A stretch of 64,000 bases of DNA from Hyaloperonospora brassicae (lineage: Eukaryota > Oomycota > Peronosporomycetes > Peronosporales > Peronosporaceae), in contig CANTFL010000654.1 of NCBI GenBank assembly GCA_947650285.1, positions 31,336 through 95,335 of the forward strand. The letters are read 5' to 3'. Each line of letters opens with the position of its first letter. Position 1 is the first letter of the stretch. This document shows, one piece after another, positions 10,707 through 22,901 of this stretch. Both the position numbers and the translations under genes were made by a program. The notes beneath the pieces are model-generated. The model made no database searches. It was given only the letters and a program-made list of their open reading frames with translations, and had not been told where the DNA came from.

Positions 10707-12944
10707 TCTCCAGAAGGCCCGCCTCGGTACATTGGCACACTTGGCTGCCGACCTAGCATTCTCTCGTCTAGCTTCGAGTTGACGGTCGCTAATGATTTTA
10801 TGTCATAAGAGTCTGGACAATTTTACTGTGCGCAACTGCATGCAAAGAAGAGAGCAACACAAAAAATGGCTTCAGCTTTTGTGTGACTGGGCGTGAAATG
10901 TCATCGACAACTAATAGTTTTATCTCGAGGTGGGGCTCCCACCAGACTGTGTGATGAACTAGATACGCTGTATCAGCAGAGACGCTCAACATATAGTACT
11001 TTGACAAAGAGACAGAGAATTGCAGCAAAGAGGCAGATGTGCAGCTGAGCGTTATTCCAATAAACTATGATACGCCTGCCTCAAGCAAATGGAACGTGAC
11101 GGCATTCGGGTTCGCGCTACTGTTCTTGGATTCTAGTCGTGAACGTCATTTTGCGTCGATCTTATATTCGATAGTCCAGGCAAAATTCGCCCTGTGATTC
11201 CTCGAGCGGGAGCCCGATTATGCAACACCGAGGCTACAAGCTCGTCCTGTTTTGCTGCTCATGGAATACCGACAGAGCGCTCAAAGTGAATTAAGCTCGA
11301 TGCACGTCTCCGTTTCGCTTTTGCTGTCGTACTAGCGGACATCTTGTCCGATTCCTTTTCGATCAACGTGGTGAATCCGCAATGGCAAGATGCCCTTTCC
11401 TTAGCTCTCAAAAGGAGCGATCGGATCGAGAATACGTGCTAGGCAAAAGCGGCGCACCGAAATCCATTTCAGCTCTTTGTGGCTCTGCGCCTGATCGATG
11501 ATAGCAGCCGTCTACAGAGCCGACGACCAGCGTTGAAAAGAGACCAGCCTTCCAGTCAGACGTTTTGGCCACATTCGATTGTTGTCTCCGAATATGTCCA
11601 ATGTAGCAGCGCACAGGCCGACAATGGCGCAAGCTGTCGACTCCCTAGTGACAGGTCGGTCTTCGTTCGAATAACTTGCTTCTGTTGAACGTCATTCTCG
11701 TTGCTTGGAAACGCAGAAGTTGATAATGAGCTGATCATGTGGTATCCCAGCTCCTTGTCGCTGCTACACAAACGAGCTCATTAATGTAGCCATGATGGAC
11801 CGGTTCCTTGTATGAAAGAATGCGTCCGCAAGTCTCAACGGTCGTTGCCGATCATGATACATGCTCTTCGTGCAGTGGCGTTCTTTTTGTCGGCCGATGT
11901 TAGCTACACTACTGTATACATTTGATGTCGTTTAGTAAAGCTATACTAGCTGCTTGCACCTTAATCAGATTGACACCGTTGGACGCAGTTTATATCGTTG
12001 TACTGCGCGCTGCTGGGTCGTACTCATACACATATGCTAGAGCCCTGCACGTACTTATAAGCCCCCAGTCGCGGACCTGCATCTAGAGGTGTTGTCATTG
12101 TCAGCCCATGTGCTAAATTGTGCAGTCAGAGCACAATATTTTTGTACTGCCGTCGATTTGATTTGCGGATTGATTAGTTCAGCTAAAACACAATGTCGTG
12201 GCGATGTGCGCAGACAAAAAATCAAATATGACTACCCGGAATATATACGAGGACGACTCTAACGATCGTCGTTGGCTCATTTACTCACACCGTAATTCAC
12301 AAGGGTGTAGACAACGATATGAGCGGACTGCAGCAGGCAGTTGCTTTGCTAGCTGTGGCATCAAGGATGCATGATACTTAAACCAAGACGAACACAAAGA
12401 TGCATCTCACAAGGTCGAACCTTCGATGTCTTTTATGAACAATACGCTGTCATTGACAGTATTGACTTGTCACTTACAAGAAAGTCGCAACCTGGCAGCT
12501 TCTCCAAGTTCCGTGGTGGATTGATATGCATTCACCACTTCCTTCGTGGTGCCATTCTACCAAACAGACCAACGACATATAGCTACAATAACAGCGCTGA
12601 ATGCTGAGGGACATGGATAAAAGCGCTTGTGTGCATTGAAAGTAAGACGTCACGCACACTGTCATCGTTTCATGACATAAGTGACGAGCGACAGGTAGTT
12701 TGAGCTCTTTCGTGCATTATATTGACACAAACAACAACCGGAAGGGATGTACACAAGAATATTCGGAAGCAATGACAGTATATTGACAATAACACTTAGC
12801 TATGGACCATTGTTACTGCTACCGTTTGGCTCGTAGATCCACCAGCGGGTGACGACAGCTAGACGAGCACTCTTGCCCGCATCATTCGACGTGAAGATCC
12901 GGCGTGATCGCGAGACCTGGGCTCGTCATCACAGTGCCAAGGTT
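10707..12944. other. Intergenic DNA, no gene recognised
   Basis: Frames up to 78 residues occur on both strands (for example 10798-11028 minus and 12371-12607 plus) with no motif or family likeness. The composition is more balanced than in the AT-rich Gypsy relics, so this may be old host intergenic DNA. Confidence 0.4.
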
Positions 12945-13145
12945 TCAATGGGACATTGCTGGCCGCAGCAATATTTTTTTTTTTTCAGAATATTTGATCG
13001 GGACACGTAGGATACAGTCATTCAGCCTTTCGATTTCATCTATCGTGTAGGGGCATTTGTCACGACACGCGTTTTGCTGACCATCTGTCACCGCGCAAAC
13101 GATGGCAGCGGTCATGATGGTGGCGCTGGCGAGTTTGATGTTCAT
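12945..13145 (-). CDS. Small secreted Cys-containing protein (candidate)
   Basis: Starting at the internal ATG at 13145, the frame encodes 66 residues. It begins MNIKLASATIMTAAIVCAVTD, a typical signal peptide: a basic N-region, a hydrophobic core and small residues before a cut. The mature part has C-x3-C (CRDKC), then a third Cys 13 residues later in IERLNDC. This spacing faintly recalls the first half of a Kazal-type inhibitor, but the diagnostic middle is absent. The longer frame upstream (to 13352) is Ser/Pro/Arg-rich and would hide the signal peptide, so I prefer the internal start. A run of 12 A on the coding strand near the 3' end (12974-12985) may mark a frameshift or truncation. No neighbour suggests a function. 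Confidence 0.45.
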   Translation of the reverse strand: MNIKLASATIMTAAIVCAVTDGQQNACRDKCPYTIDEIERLNDCILRVPIKYSEKKKILLRPAMSH

Positions 13146-13804
13146 GGTGCTGGATGGAGGGCTTGATTGATGGTCCGTGCTTGGTCTGGCGAAAGGCAGA
13201 ATGAACGACGAGATTGCAGTGCTTGAGAGCGGAGGACGCCGCGCACGCTCTCGGGACCGAACGACAGGATATGGAGGGTGATGCCACGTCACCAATACAC
13301 ACTGTAGAGAGAGAGAGAGCTCTCTCGTGAGAGCCTTTTCAGCCGCACGCAAGGCACTGAGATTCTTTCAGAATTCCCAAAATTTCACACTTGAAGTCAA
13401 ACCAGTCATAACTTAACCCTTTTCGCGGACAGGCCCTTCAACGATATTTATTATCTGGAAGGCGAACGGGATGCGGGTGTGCCTCGTGAATGCTGCGCTC
13501 GCATCCGGTGGTTGCGTGTGCAGTCGGCTGCCAGAGACGTATACACTGATTGGATGCGTCCCCAGCGCCTCGCGTCATCGCATTGTCTCAAATGGCCGCA
13601 AACGAGTCGCCACCTCGGTCTGGGCTCCCTAATTTGTCGCTCCGCACTTCTCTGCTTCAGCGGTATTAAAAACCCTTTCCGGGGTCAAACGTCATGGCTA
13701 TAAAGCGCAATCGAGGCTCATAGACGTCGGTCATCTACGCATAGTTAAACATGATAACAAACGCTCAGGGGTGTCTATCTCTATCTCGTACACCCTCCGA
13801 CTGG

Positions 13805-14062
13805 CGGCTAAATTACGGGTTCCTGATTACGGGCACCTGATTACGGGCACCTGATTACGGGCACCTGATTACGGGCACCTGATTACGGGCACCTGATTAC
13901 GGAAGCCTGACTACAGGCGTCTAAATATGAGTATTTGATTGCGATTTGTTGGCTAAGGGCGACTGATTACGGGCAACTAATTACGGGCGCCTGATTTTGG
14001 GTGCCTGATTACGGGCGCCTGATTACGGGCAACAAATTACGGGCGCCTGGCTACGGACGCCC
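13805..14062. repeat. 14-bp minisatellite (gattacgggcacct)
   Basis: About 18 units of a 14-base repeat run through this interval. The first third holds five to six identical units (13827-13900). The middle units are degenerate, and the last third has a gggcgcctgattac variant. The units abut with no unique spacers. It lies in non-coding DNA. Confidence 0.9.
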
Positions 14063-14329
14063 ATCTTTGGCGGGAACCTTCCATTGCAGAATCCTAAATC
14101 AGGAAGTATCGGCCTCGTGCATTCTTTTCACGCGGCCATAGGTTGCGCAGGAGTAGAGACGATAATGTTTACTATCGACGGCATTCTCGCGCTACGCGTC
14201 AAGGCTACGGTATGCGCACACGTCCGTTCGAGGGGCAAGCGTGTCGGGTTAGACAAATAAATAAGGTTGATTTCAGTACGAAGGGGGGAGATCTAAAGTT
14301 ATTAATATAAAATACGAATGTATGTAATC

Positions 14330-14515
14330 GGTTAATTCATATGACCTCGGGACGCGTTTTGCATCTCCAACTGACAGACTACCAAGGTCCAACTCTATCT
14401 CCAACTACACAATTACATATAATCAGTTTCTTTCTCTTTGGTTGTGTTCGTCTTGACAGATCGCTAAACGATAGCGGTACATAGCACCGAATTCTACGCT
14501 AGGAGAAGCTCAAAG
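14330..14515 (+). repeat. Dispersed repeat, copy 1 (pair with 31150-31345)
   Basis: The words tccaactctatctccaactaca and gttcgtcttgacagatcg, plus acgatagcggtacatagcacc, occur in the same order and spacing at 31150-31345, with roughly 75-80% identity by eye. It is not related to the LTR family. The element type is unknown. Confidence 0.65.
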
Positions 14516-15918
14516 AATACAGTCAAACTTATGGGGAAACCACGACCCTACCTGGGTCCCCGCCGATTCAATTGGAGGCGAACGAGCTCCATAACCAGCC
14601 GAGCTTTACATTCAATGTGTCACCTCCCGCCGCAACTGCATTTATATGAATGTGCGCGGACCTACGAAAACGAAACTATCAGGAAAAGGTAGGGCCGTGT
14701 TCCGCCTACGGCAAACTATATTTGGCTCTGACATGTAGCTAATTAATTCTTCTACAACATCAGAGCAATATGTTAGAGTTGACGAGCTCTACCGTAACTG
14801 AGCACACCTGCTAGGATAACAAAATTTAAATCGAAAATCTAAATCGTATTGGTTTTCACACTACCGCGTCACCAGTTTCGTACATGTACAGGGGTGAGTG
14901 CTAAACGCCAGGATCTGGAAGGCGATCAAAGGTTAAGAATGTAAGGATAGTTATAGACTATGTCGCTCAGCATGAAAGTCTTGTGATTCTTTTCCGACGC
15001 GCATGTCTCTACAAACGACGACAATATGCACTTACACACTAAAGTTGGGCATATCGGTATCGTGTTTAATAGGATGACTGGTAAAACAAGTGTGGATACG
15101 CCGTCGCGCATAAGCTGCTGATGAGCCTACGTCATGAGGAGAGATAAATTGCAAAGGTACAGAAGTGTACCTGTTCTTTGACTATTCATGCAAACAAGCG
15201 CCCAGGGGTCTATGATATGCAGTGGATTGGCGAAAATGTGTACAATCAGGAGATGATACGGTAACGAAGCCACTGCTTTATCCACAGCTGTCTACTAATA
15301 TCTAACGGTTTCTCGGCGCATGTAAATTTTTATTACAGAGTCACTTATCCGTTATAAAATTTGTCCAGCCTCGAGCGTATATGGATACTTTTGCTCTAGC
15401 TTTGGCAGACAAAGGCACCGCGGAACGCACTCAGTGAACTGCAACAACAACATTTGGCGGGGTCCGGATCACGCGTGTCGAGGCTGCTGCAATAAAAATT
15501 CAAATGAGATTAAACTTATACCGAGACCAGCTACGTGCTCATACTTTGTCTTAGAACCCTTAGGTCATGTCGTGCATGTAAACACTCAATAAACGAGTGT
15601 TCAATTTTTCTATACGAAGTGCATGAGGTCATGTATGATAAATTAGCTCAAGAACATATGTGTCATCCTCATCATTGATAAGTGCAACAAACAAGTAGAT
15701 CCGTGCAAAAATTGGCATGCTTATGATACAGCAAAAAGGCTTGATTGTATTACATTCAAAATAATAATTCGTGCGATGTCAAAGCATTGGTTGTTAAACG
15801 ATTGGTATTTCTGCATCAGCTGTCAACATTGGAGAACGTGATGCAAGCAATAAGAACATGTATAGATTTAGTGCGTTCACGAGAAGTGGTGGAACGTGCC
15901 GAAATTGCCTTGAAATAT
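14516..15918. other. Intergenic DNA, no gene recognised
   Basis: Only short frames are present, for example 14926-15111 minus and 15745-15939 plus; the second runs into the solo LTR and so cannot be an old gene. No motif was found. Confidence 0.4.
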
Positions 15919-16312
15919 TGTAACGGGGCAGCCCGTTAAATGGAAATTGTCATTTGAGAGATAATGACAATAAAGTATTTTATGTTTAATATTCTTTTAA
16001 CAATATCACCAATAGTGGTGATATTGATTGGTCGACCAAAGCGTCTGTTCATTGGTTGATATCGTGATGATATCAAATCACCAATCGCCGCAAGACGCGC
16101 GCAATGAGTGGTGACGAGACGTCACCATACACTCAGTTAGATTAGTATAAATAAGTTAAGTCAAACAGAGAGATAGTAGTTAAAAGACTTAATTATATTA
16201 ATATAACAGTTCTGCTTTTACCTTATCTACGCTTCCTCGCTTGCCTTGTGTACGTCTGTCGGGGCGCCGATACCCTTGCGTTAAGATCACGCAAGGGTGT
16301 GCCCCGATTACA
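15919..16312 (+). mobile_element. Solo LTR A (E2-type), TSD aatat
   Basis: The 394-bp unit starts TGTAACGGGGCAGCCCG and ends GTGCCCCGATTACA, and is flanked by the perfect 5-bp duplication aatat (15914-15918 and 16313-16317). It matches the E2 LTRs along its whole length, including the CAATATCACC stem-loop, the ACGCGCGCAATG block and the ACCCTTGCG stem near the end. A TATAAATA box is at 16146-16153. No internal region remains, so it is the product of LTR-LTR recombination. Confidence 0.93.
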
Positions 16313-16639
16313 AATATCAAAAGTAGCACCACCATCACCACCTCATCTTATAAGCACCCATCATATAATTGCTAGTCTCGGAGCAATAGAGGTTCTCTTC
16401 AAATGAGGCCCATTTCCGTGAGCTTAATCGTATTCGGAGTGGCCGGAAGGTTATTGAATATGTAGTTGATCGGGTGCGGGACAATCACTTGGATATTAAA
16501 AATGCCGCACTTGATTCGATACTTCCTGGAAGCCCATTGTATTCGGCCCTGTGACATGTCGAAGATCCACCGGAAGAGGTGGAGTCTGTCCACGATACAA
16601 CTGATTGTAGCATTGTCTTCTCGTGGCGGTTTCTTTTCT

Positions 16640-18760
16640 CAGATCATATTTATGTTCTTAAAAAGACTAGCCTTGTCTTTTAAACACTTGAAGCAATTCT
16701 TTATCTCTAAATATAGCTGCTTCTTGATACACTTGTCCAGTAGACGACATAGAATCATTGACACTCGATACCTCTGACAGAAAAACATCATGAATGGCGT
16801 TGAAAGGTAGAACTTGAGTTGCCTGTTGAGCATCATAGGTACAAATAGATTTGACAAGTACGTTATAAATGCCAATACCACCTACCTGTGACGCCTGTTG
16901 CCGTGCATTATTGCTTGCTGCAATAGTTCTTTGAGCGCAGCGGAATTTCAAATGGCCGTACTCACGACATTCACCGCATCGTGTTTGTCGCTTAATGCTC
17001 TTTTATTCGGCTGTCAATATCCTGGTCCGATCTTTTTTTCGTTTTGTGACAGGCTCTTTAATTATTGCATCCGACGTATTACTCGCAGGCACAAAAGCTT
17101 TGTCGAGAAAACAATGGCATGGATATTGGCTGGATTCAATTTAGCATTCGCTCCATAGGTAGTTGAAATGAGGAGGAAATCATGATGAGCTGGAAGACCA
17201 AAGTCGATCATTCAAAAGTCTGGGCCCCCTTGAACATCACACTCAAGAGGTATAATTGTACTATCTTGGCGAGGCGGAGCTGCTTCGACATTTTTCCGAT
17301 CGCGTAGGCAGATACCTTCTTGTAAACATTCACAAATATATGTTCTTGAACAGCAGGAAAAATTCTTTTTTCCGTGATCGAACAAATTATTTCAATCTTG
17401 TTGTTTTTTGCAGACAAGCTTCATGCAAGGAATAACTAACACATCATTCGCGTAGTTCCTAATGTCTTTTTAAATGCTGCATGTGCACTTTCAACTTTAC
17501 ATGAGAAAATATGTCCAAAATTCGCGACTCCCACCTGCCAAGCAGCACAAAATTTATCTTTTCCGGGTATGAACCGGCTTTGTGTAATGATATATGACAC
17601 ACTCTTGGACAATACCCTCCCATATCACGCCCCGCTTCTTTAAATTGATATTGTTGGTTTATATCCAAGACTAAACGCGACCACATCTTTAAAAATACAG
17701 GAAACGTCCACTGAATGCCGTCCTCTACCTCTATTGAAGAAAAGTTCCTTTGGTGGCAAGCCTTAATATTGCTTTGAATTTTCCAAAAACAAAGTGGGTG
17801 GTGGGCTTGGAGAAAAACTGCACTAATGGCATTCATCAAGGCTAAATCAGAATTGTTAATAATCACATTGAGATTAATCATAACGCTCTGTTCCAAATGA
17901 GTCATTAATATCCATGTCAAGTCCACTCGTGTTGCGCTCTATAGAAATCAAATGACAATGTGTACGTAATACTTGTACTGGTTTGTGAAATCACATGAAG
18001 CATACCTGCTTCAAATTGATCGTTCGGTTTGTTTTGTCAATTTGCACCACGGCAATGCGGCGTTCTTCAAAAATCAGCTTAGGGATGTATTTGGAATTAA
18101 AGCAAGTGAGCAATATGAGACTCCAACGAAACTTTTGGCCTGGAAATAGCACCAACATCCTAGAGATATCGGATCAGAGTCTCAATTTCAGAAATCCCAC
18201 CTCTCTAATTTTAACGGTACCTTTGACGCATATTCATGATGTAACGGGGCACTGTTGACTACGTACTGGTTGACTAGTACGGAGTATAGTTCCACTGACG
18301 ACAGTGGTCGACAGTGCCCTGCTAGGTGTTTTGAGGAAAAACACAGAGGAAGGAAAGGAGACTAAGTAGTCAGACTAGTCTCGGGTAAAAGTAAAACTTT
18401 ATTAATATAATTGAATCCTATAACATCTTAAATCTCTGTTATCCTCACTTAATTATACTAATACAACTGTATGTATTATGACGTCTACTCACCACCCATT
18501 GCGCGCGTCTAGCAGCGATTGGTGGGTTTATATCATCACGATATCAACCAATGAGTAGACCCTTCAATCATCCCAACAATGTCACCATGTCTTGTGATAT
18601 TGTTAAAAGAATATTCAACGTAATATTCTTGCTTGTCAGATTGTTTAAATGACAATATCATGTAAAGGGCTACCCTGTTACACATGATGTCCCTTGCTAT
18701 TAATCCGCACCCTCCTTTATAATTGGCTTCGAGATTCCTCCAGTATTGATAGGGTGCTTG
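16640..18760 (-). pseudogene. MULE transposase pseudogene 1, split by solo LTR B
   Basis: The clearest part is 17459-17926. NNSDLALMNAISAVF corresponds to the catalytic TDRELALMNA block of MULE/FAR1 transposases, and AHHPLCFWKI corresponds to their H-LLC-WHI motif. Upstream, decayed frames give ARDIMNMRQRYR and then KTNRTINL (compare CTYKTNRF before the first Asp). Downstream, CGECREYGHLKFRC (16937-16978) is a C-x2-C-x4-H-x4-C zinc knuckle close to the C-terminus. Solo LTR B (18240-18682) is inserted between ARDI and MNMRQ. Frameshifts and stops are numerous. Active relatives move Mutator-like DNA transposons. No terminal inverted repeats were found. Confidence 0.75.
18240..18682 (-). mobile_element. 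Solo LTR B (E1-type), TSD catga
   Basis: Read on the minus strand, the 443-bp unit starts TGTAACAGGGTAGCCC and ends GTGCCCCGTTACA. The duplication catga is perfect (18235-18239 and 18683-18687). It aligns with the E1 LTRs along its length, including the gtactggttgac stem and the gcgcgcgtctagcagcg block. It interrupts the MULE pseudogene, so it is younger than that gene. Confidence 0.93.
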
Positions 18761-21079
18761 TCCGGGCTTTTATCGAAACCTTTACGAAAGCATTTGTTTC
18801 ATGGTAGCGTGACGAGCACTAGGATAGTGGTATATCTATCGTACTGGGGGGGGGTGATTGTGCGGTCTAATCACGGTGACATATTAAGCGATATCGCACA
18901 GATCAATTCGTCTAGACCACTTGCAACCGTTTAAACGACTCCGGGTGTTTCTTTCAATAACGTGGTCCTTGATGCCAGATTCAGCATTGCCACAGATGGT
19001 ATTACAACTCCTCCGAATTAGCATTCCTGTCCGAATACTAAATTTTTAAGCTCTTTTCTGATTATGTCTCTTCTTCATGTAAGCCAAGAAGCCTCTATGA
19101 CCACATTCCTCGAGAAGAGATTTGAAAGCAGCATCGTGATAATGAAGGTTTGTCTCCTATAAAATGGCCGTGAAGTTTGTCGGCCACTCTTAGCTGTTTG
19201 AGAGGCGGTTCATGGGAGGCTGACGTGTTCGGTTTTGCTTTCCTCTATAGTTCCGACCCAGCCAAATTAGGTGTATATGCAATAATCGATTGATCCGAGT
19301 CGAAGAAGTCTTGCATTATACTTTCTAAATAGTAAGACTTGAAATAGCTGTCATTACCATGGGCAACGTACAATAATTCTCGAGTCTAAGTTGAATTCTT
19401 ACCGTGCCCTACAAATTCGCTACTTACCTTCGATATTGTAGAGGCCACACACAGTATCTACTTTCTACTTAGATTCGATTCGTCAGGTCGCATATTTCCA
19501 TCAATTATGGACTGCTGGGGGTACGTAATCGATAAGTCTTTGTCTTGCTGACGATTCTCCATCCAGAAATTCTAAACAGTAGATTTATAAGTCGCGATAG
19601 GATCTAGTGAAGCTAAACAATAAGCTTTGCGGAATTGTTTACGACAGGATGATAAACAAAATATACATATTACACTCGTCCAACAACAGGTCCACATTTT
19701 AGATAGAGGTCTTAAATAAGCGGAATTGAAGGTACCATCGACATATGACCGTTAACTCTACACTGATAATTGCTGATCAGTATTTTATTGCCTTTCGGAA
19801 AAACATTGGAAAGCTTTCGCGATTCAATAGCGATTATATCAGGGTCGGCACCGATCTTGAGGTAATTAAATAAAAATCAGTATCCATAGAACGCATTTAT
19901 ATTTGTGGGGCATCACTTTTTTCAGAGATATTTGTGACTACTTAAACAAGTGCGACGGCGAGATACCGCGTATTTTTATATTCTTACTTCGTCATTTATC
20001 GCTATTAGGGTCCGCTTCCGATAACAAACTTACAATTTCGTATTTCTTTGTCAATTTATTCCGGCACTTCAACGATAAAAAAACGGTATAATAACACCAT
20101 CATCCTTGTTGATTGACTTGCACTTCACGATCTCCAAGGTTCACTGGAACAATATGGCGTCCCAGATTCCCAGCAGCCCCTACTATCCGAAAGCCTTTCC
20201 AATTTCTCCCGCCAGGAATTTGGGGGGATGGGTAAGAACATTGTAAATCCCACTCTGTAGTACCCACAATAAGGCTACAGCTTCATTTCTCCCGTAATGT
20301 ATTTTTGTTTATTCTCCGTATGGGTCTGACTCGTAATAATTGCCGTTATGCGTAGGCCCTCAAGATCCTCTACTAATGGCGCTGAGATAGCACAATCACT
20401 CGCAGAGACGATGATCACGGCTAGTTTGGCCAAGTTGGAATGAGTTCTGTATCAACTTAATATTGAGCATGGCGAAATCTTCATGCAATCAAGATTATAT
20501 TTTCTGATCTATCCTCCTGGTAGTTGCACTATCGCTTTTCTTTATCGAACACCGCCCTGCAAAAAGTCCACTTTTCCAATTAGTAAAAATTGACGCGTAT
20601 TGAGCACATTCTTTTATAAACCTATTACATTTGTAAAAAAATCAAAGAAGCAATTGCATAGTCATTATTTTTTTCGGGAAGGGTAGATTGGTCAAAGATT
20701 GATGGTCCTTCAGGTGGGCTATTAGTCCCCTTTAAGATGACCTTATTCGAGGAAGGTGACGTCCCGACACGATCACGAGCCCTTGACTACGCTGACTAAA
20801 ATTTTTATTCGTCGCACACATCTAACAGCTACCTTCGTATAAAACATATCCCATAATTTGGCTGGAATGAACATGTTATCAATTTATATATATATGACCT
20901 TCGGTCCAATATCGAGTGACCCGACTGAACATCTTGTTGTTTGTCGCGAAAAGAACTTTTGTATAGCCTGGTCAGCACTTAAATAAATTCGTAAGAACTT
21001 ATATAAAGCGTTACCTGATCGTCGCTGTTATCACTGAAATGCATAGTTTAGCCTGAGTGGCATCCAAAGCCATTTATAC
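18761..21079. other. Decayed repeat DNA, no readable gene
   Basis: This is AT-rich with only short frames. From the RT remnant just to the right on the minus strand, RNase H and integrase of the same copy would be expected here, but I could not recognise either. Confidence 0.3.
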
Positions 21080-21430
21080 AGCTTAGAAAATTAACGAAAG
21101 CAGATATCAGTATTTTTCTCTCGGTCATACTGACGACCCAAAGACTGCTCGCCATGTCCAAAGAAATGTATTGCAACGAACCATACAGATCCTATATTTG
21201 CAAATTAGTATGAGTCTTAAAGTAGGATGTGATTTGGGTCAAGTCATTCACCAATCGATAGTCGACACACAGTCTGATGTCCACGCCATTCTTCCTCACT
21301 TTAATCACAATTGGACTGGCCCGTAGCGATACAATGGTTCCATACTTTACGAAGTGAGCAGTTCCTTGATCAAGTCGTCTATCTTCTTTACTAATTGAGG
21401 GGCAACCTTTCGTACGCGTTGCGTAATTAA
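21080..21430 (-). pseudogene. Gypsy reverse transcriptase remnant
   Basis: Minus-strand frames give QRVRKVAPQL (palm entry), then SPIVIKVRKNGVDIRLCVDYRL (RT motif: SPIV-IKKKNG--R-CIDYR--N) and SLDMASSLWVVSMTERE (motif A with SLD kept). The order and strand are consistent, but indels separate the pieces. It belongs to the same lineage as the RT at 3.3-3.9 kb. Confidence 0.7.
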
Positions 21431-22901
21431 CTTTTTTATTTTTTACATGAATACCGCATATACCCTCTCAGGTGGCGGTTTTAAGGCTTAAATGTTATCA
21501 TCAATCGATATCGTATCCTCCATATAATCTATCCCAGCCGAATCTCCTCTTAGAAATGATTCCCAGTCGGTTCTGGAAACTGTATGTCCTGCGACCCAAC
21601 ATATGTCCTTTAACCCAATAGTTTTGGTGATATGATTACCTTCAGTATAGTTTCTTATGCTTACTTTATTTCTTCAGCTCAGAGGCCCTCCACTCTTCAA
21701 ACATCATACTTGATCACCTGTCTGCGCTGACACATCCGTCTTGTCTTACTTACCATTGTCTGTGGCTTTCATGGGTATAATCTTCGTGTGCACTTTGTGC
21801 TAAAGCGGTATATAACCGCATATATACCTCTTTTTCACACAATCGCTCTTTTTTTCGGGTATCTGTCCGTGTGACATGTCAATTTTTGGGATCAAGTCAT
21901 TTGGACTTTGCGAACTGCACGACGGGGTCTTATACGGTGCTGTCTTTATTATTGGCCCCTTTAACTCCTTCATGAGGTTCACCTGAGAGTCGAATGAATC
22001 AATGGTGGCTTCATACGTTAAATTAAGCCATTTAATGTATCGTTAAGGGCCCACCGAGATAAATTCTGTAGCTGTTGGAAATTGGCATCTGGTCCACCAC
22101 ATACCTAACTCGGTACCGTCGTGCAATACTAACGTATTAAAGATGAAGTTGGTTACATTTAGCAATTTTCGACGTCCCACCCCGCGCGTCATGGTCATGG
22201 TCCGCCTATCTTTTCTCGTGACCCACGTTTTCTATAACCAAAGATTAAGTTCTTAAGAAGAATTCCATATACCCACTACCACGTATACGTGCTTTCTGGA
22301 CTAACTTCACGTCTGATACTCGGTTCTCATCAATAGTCGTTATTCCGGTTAGTTGAACGCTAACATCATAGGGAAGACAAAACGTTCTTTTCACCATGTC
22401 TTACCATATTCAGGCAATAACCACGAAATTAATGCCCGAGATCACGTCTTAGCACACCATAGAGAATACATAACACATTAAAGATGTATACCACAGTCTA
22501 GCCTAGAATGATCTTGATGCAAGTACGACTTGCCGTAGTATACATGGATTAATCAAAACCGTCACAATCTTGTCGTTTTATTCCTTAAATTTGGCAGGTT
22601 ACCTTAGGATAAAAAGGCGATGTGTACAATAGATATTTTGGCACCGGTATAGAACAAAACGTTTACGCGAACATTGTTGATTACCCGGAGACTATGTCTT
22701 GTGTATACAACTACCTATAGTGGGGGATCATATTTTAATACCCCTAGATTCATCCGGCAATATGTTCAATTCCATCGCTATATATTCTCGAGCAAAATCG
22801 TTATGATTATCTAGAGACACAGCATGGATCATAGACTTCCCCTTGAAAATCGATATATAGGTACTTTTTTTGTGAGAGTACCCCTTTCGTTTTTATATGT
22901 C
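21431..22901. other. Decayed DNA upstream of the RT remnant
   Basis: This should hold the protease and linker of the minus-strand Gypsy copy. A 60-residue minus frame (21800-21982) is present but shows no protease motif. Confidence 0.25.

Noticed and set aside
12945..13352. Longer 135-residue reading of the secreted-protein ORF
   Set aside because: The upstream 69 residues are low-complexity Arg/Ser/Pro and would bury a clear signal peptide. The internal ATG at 13145 is more likely.
13805..14062. CRISPR-like array
   Set aside because: The units are 14 bp and directly adjacent, without unique spacers, and the DNA is eukaryotic. It is a minisatellite.
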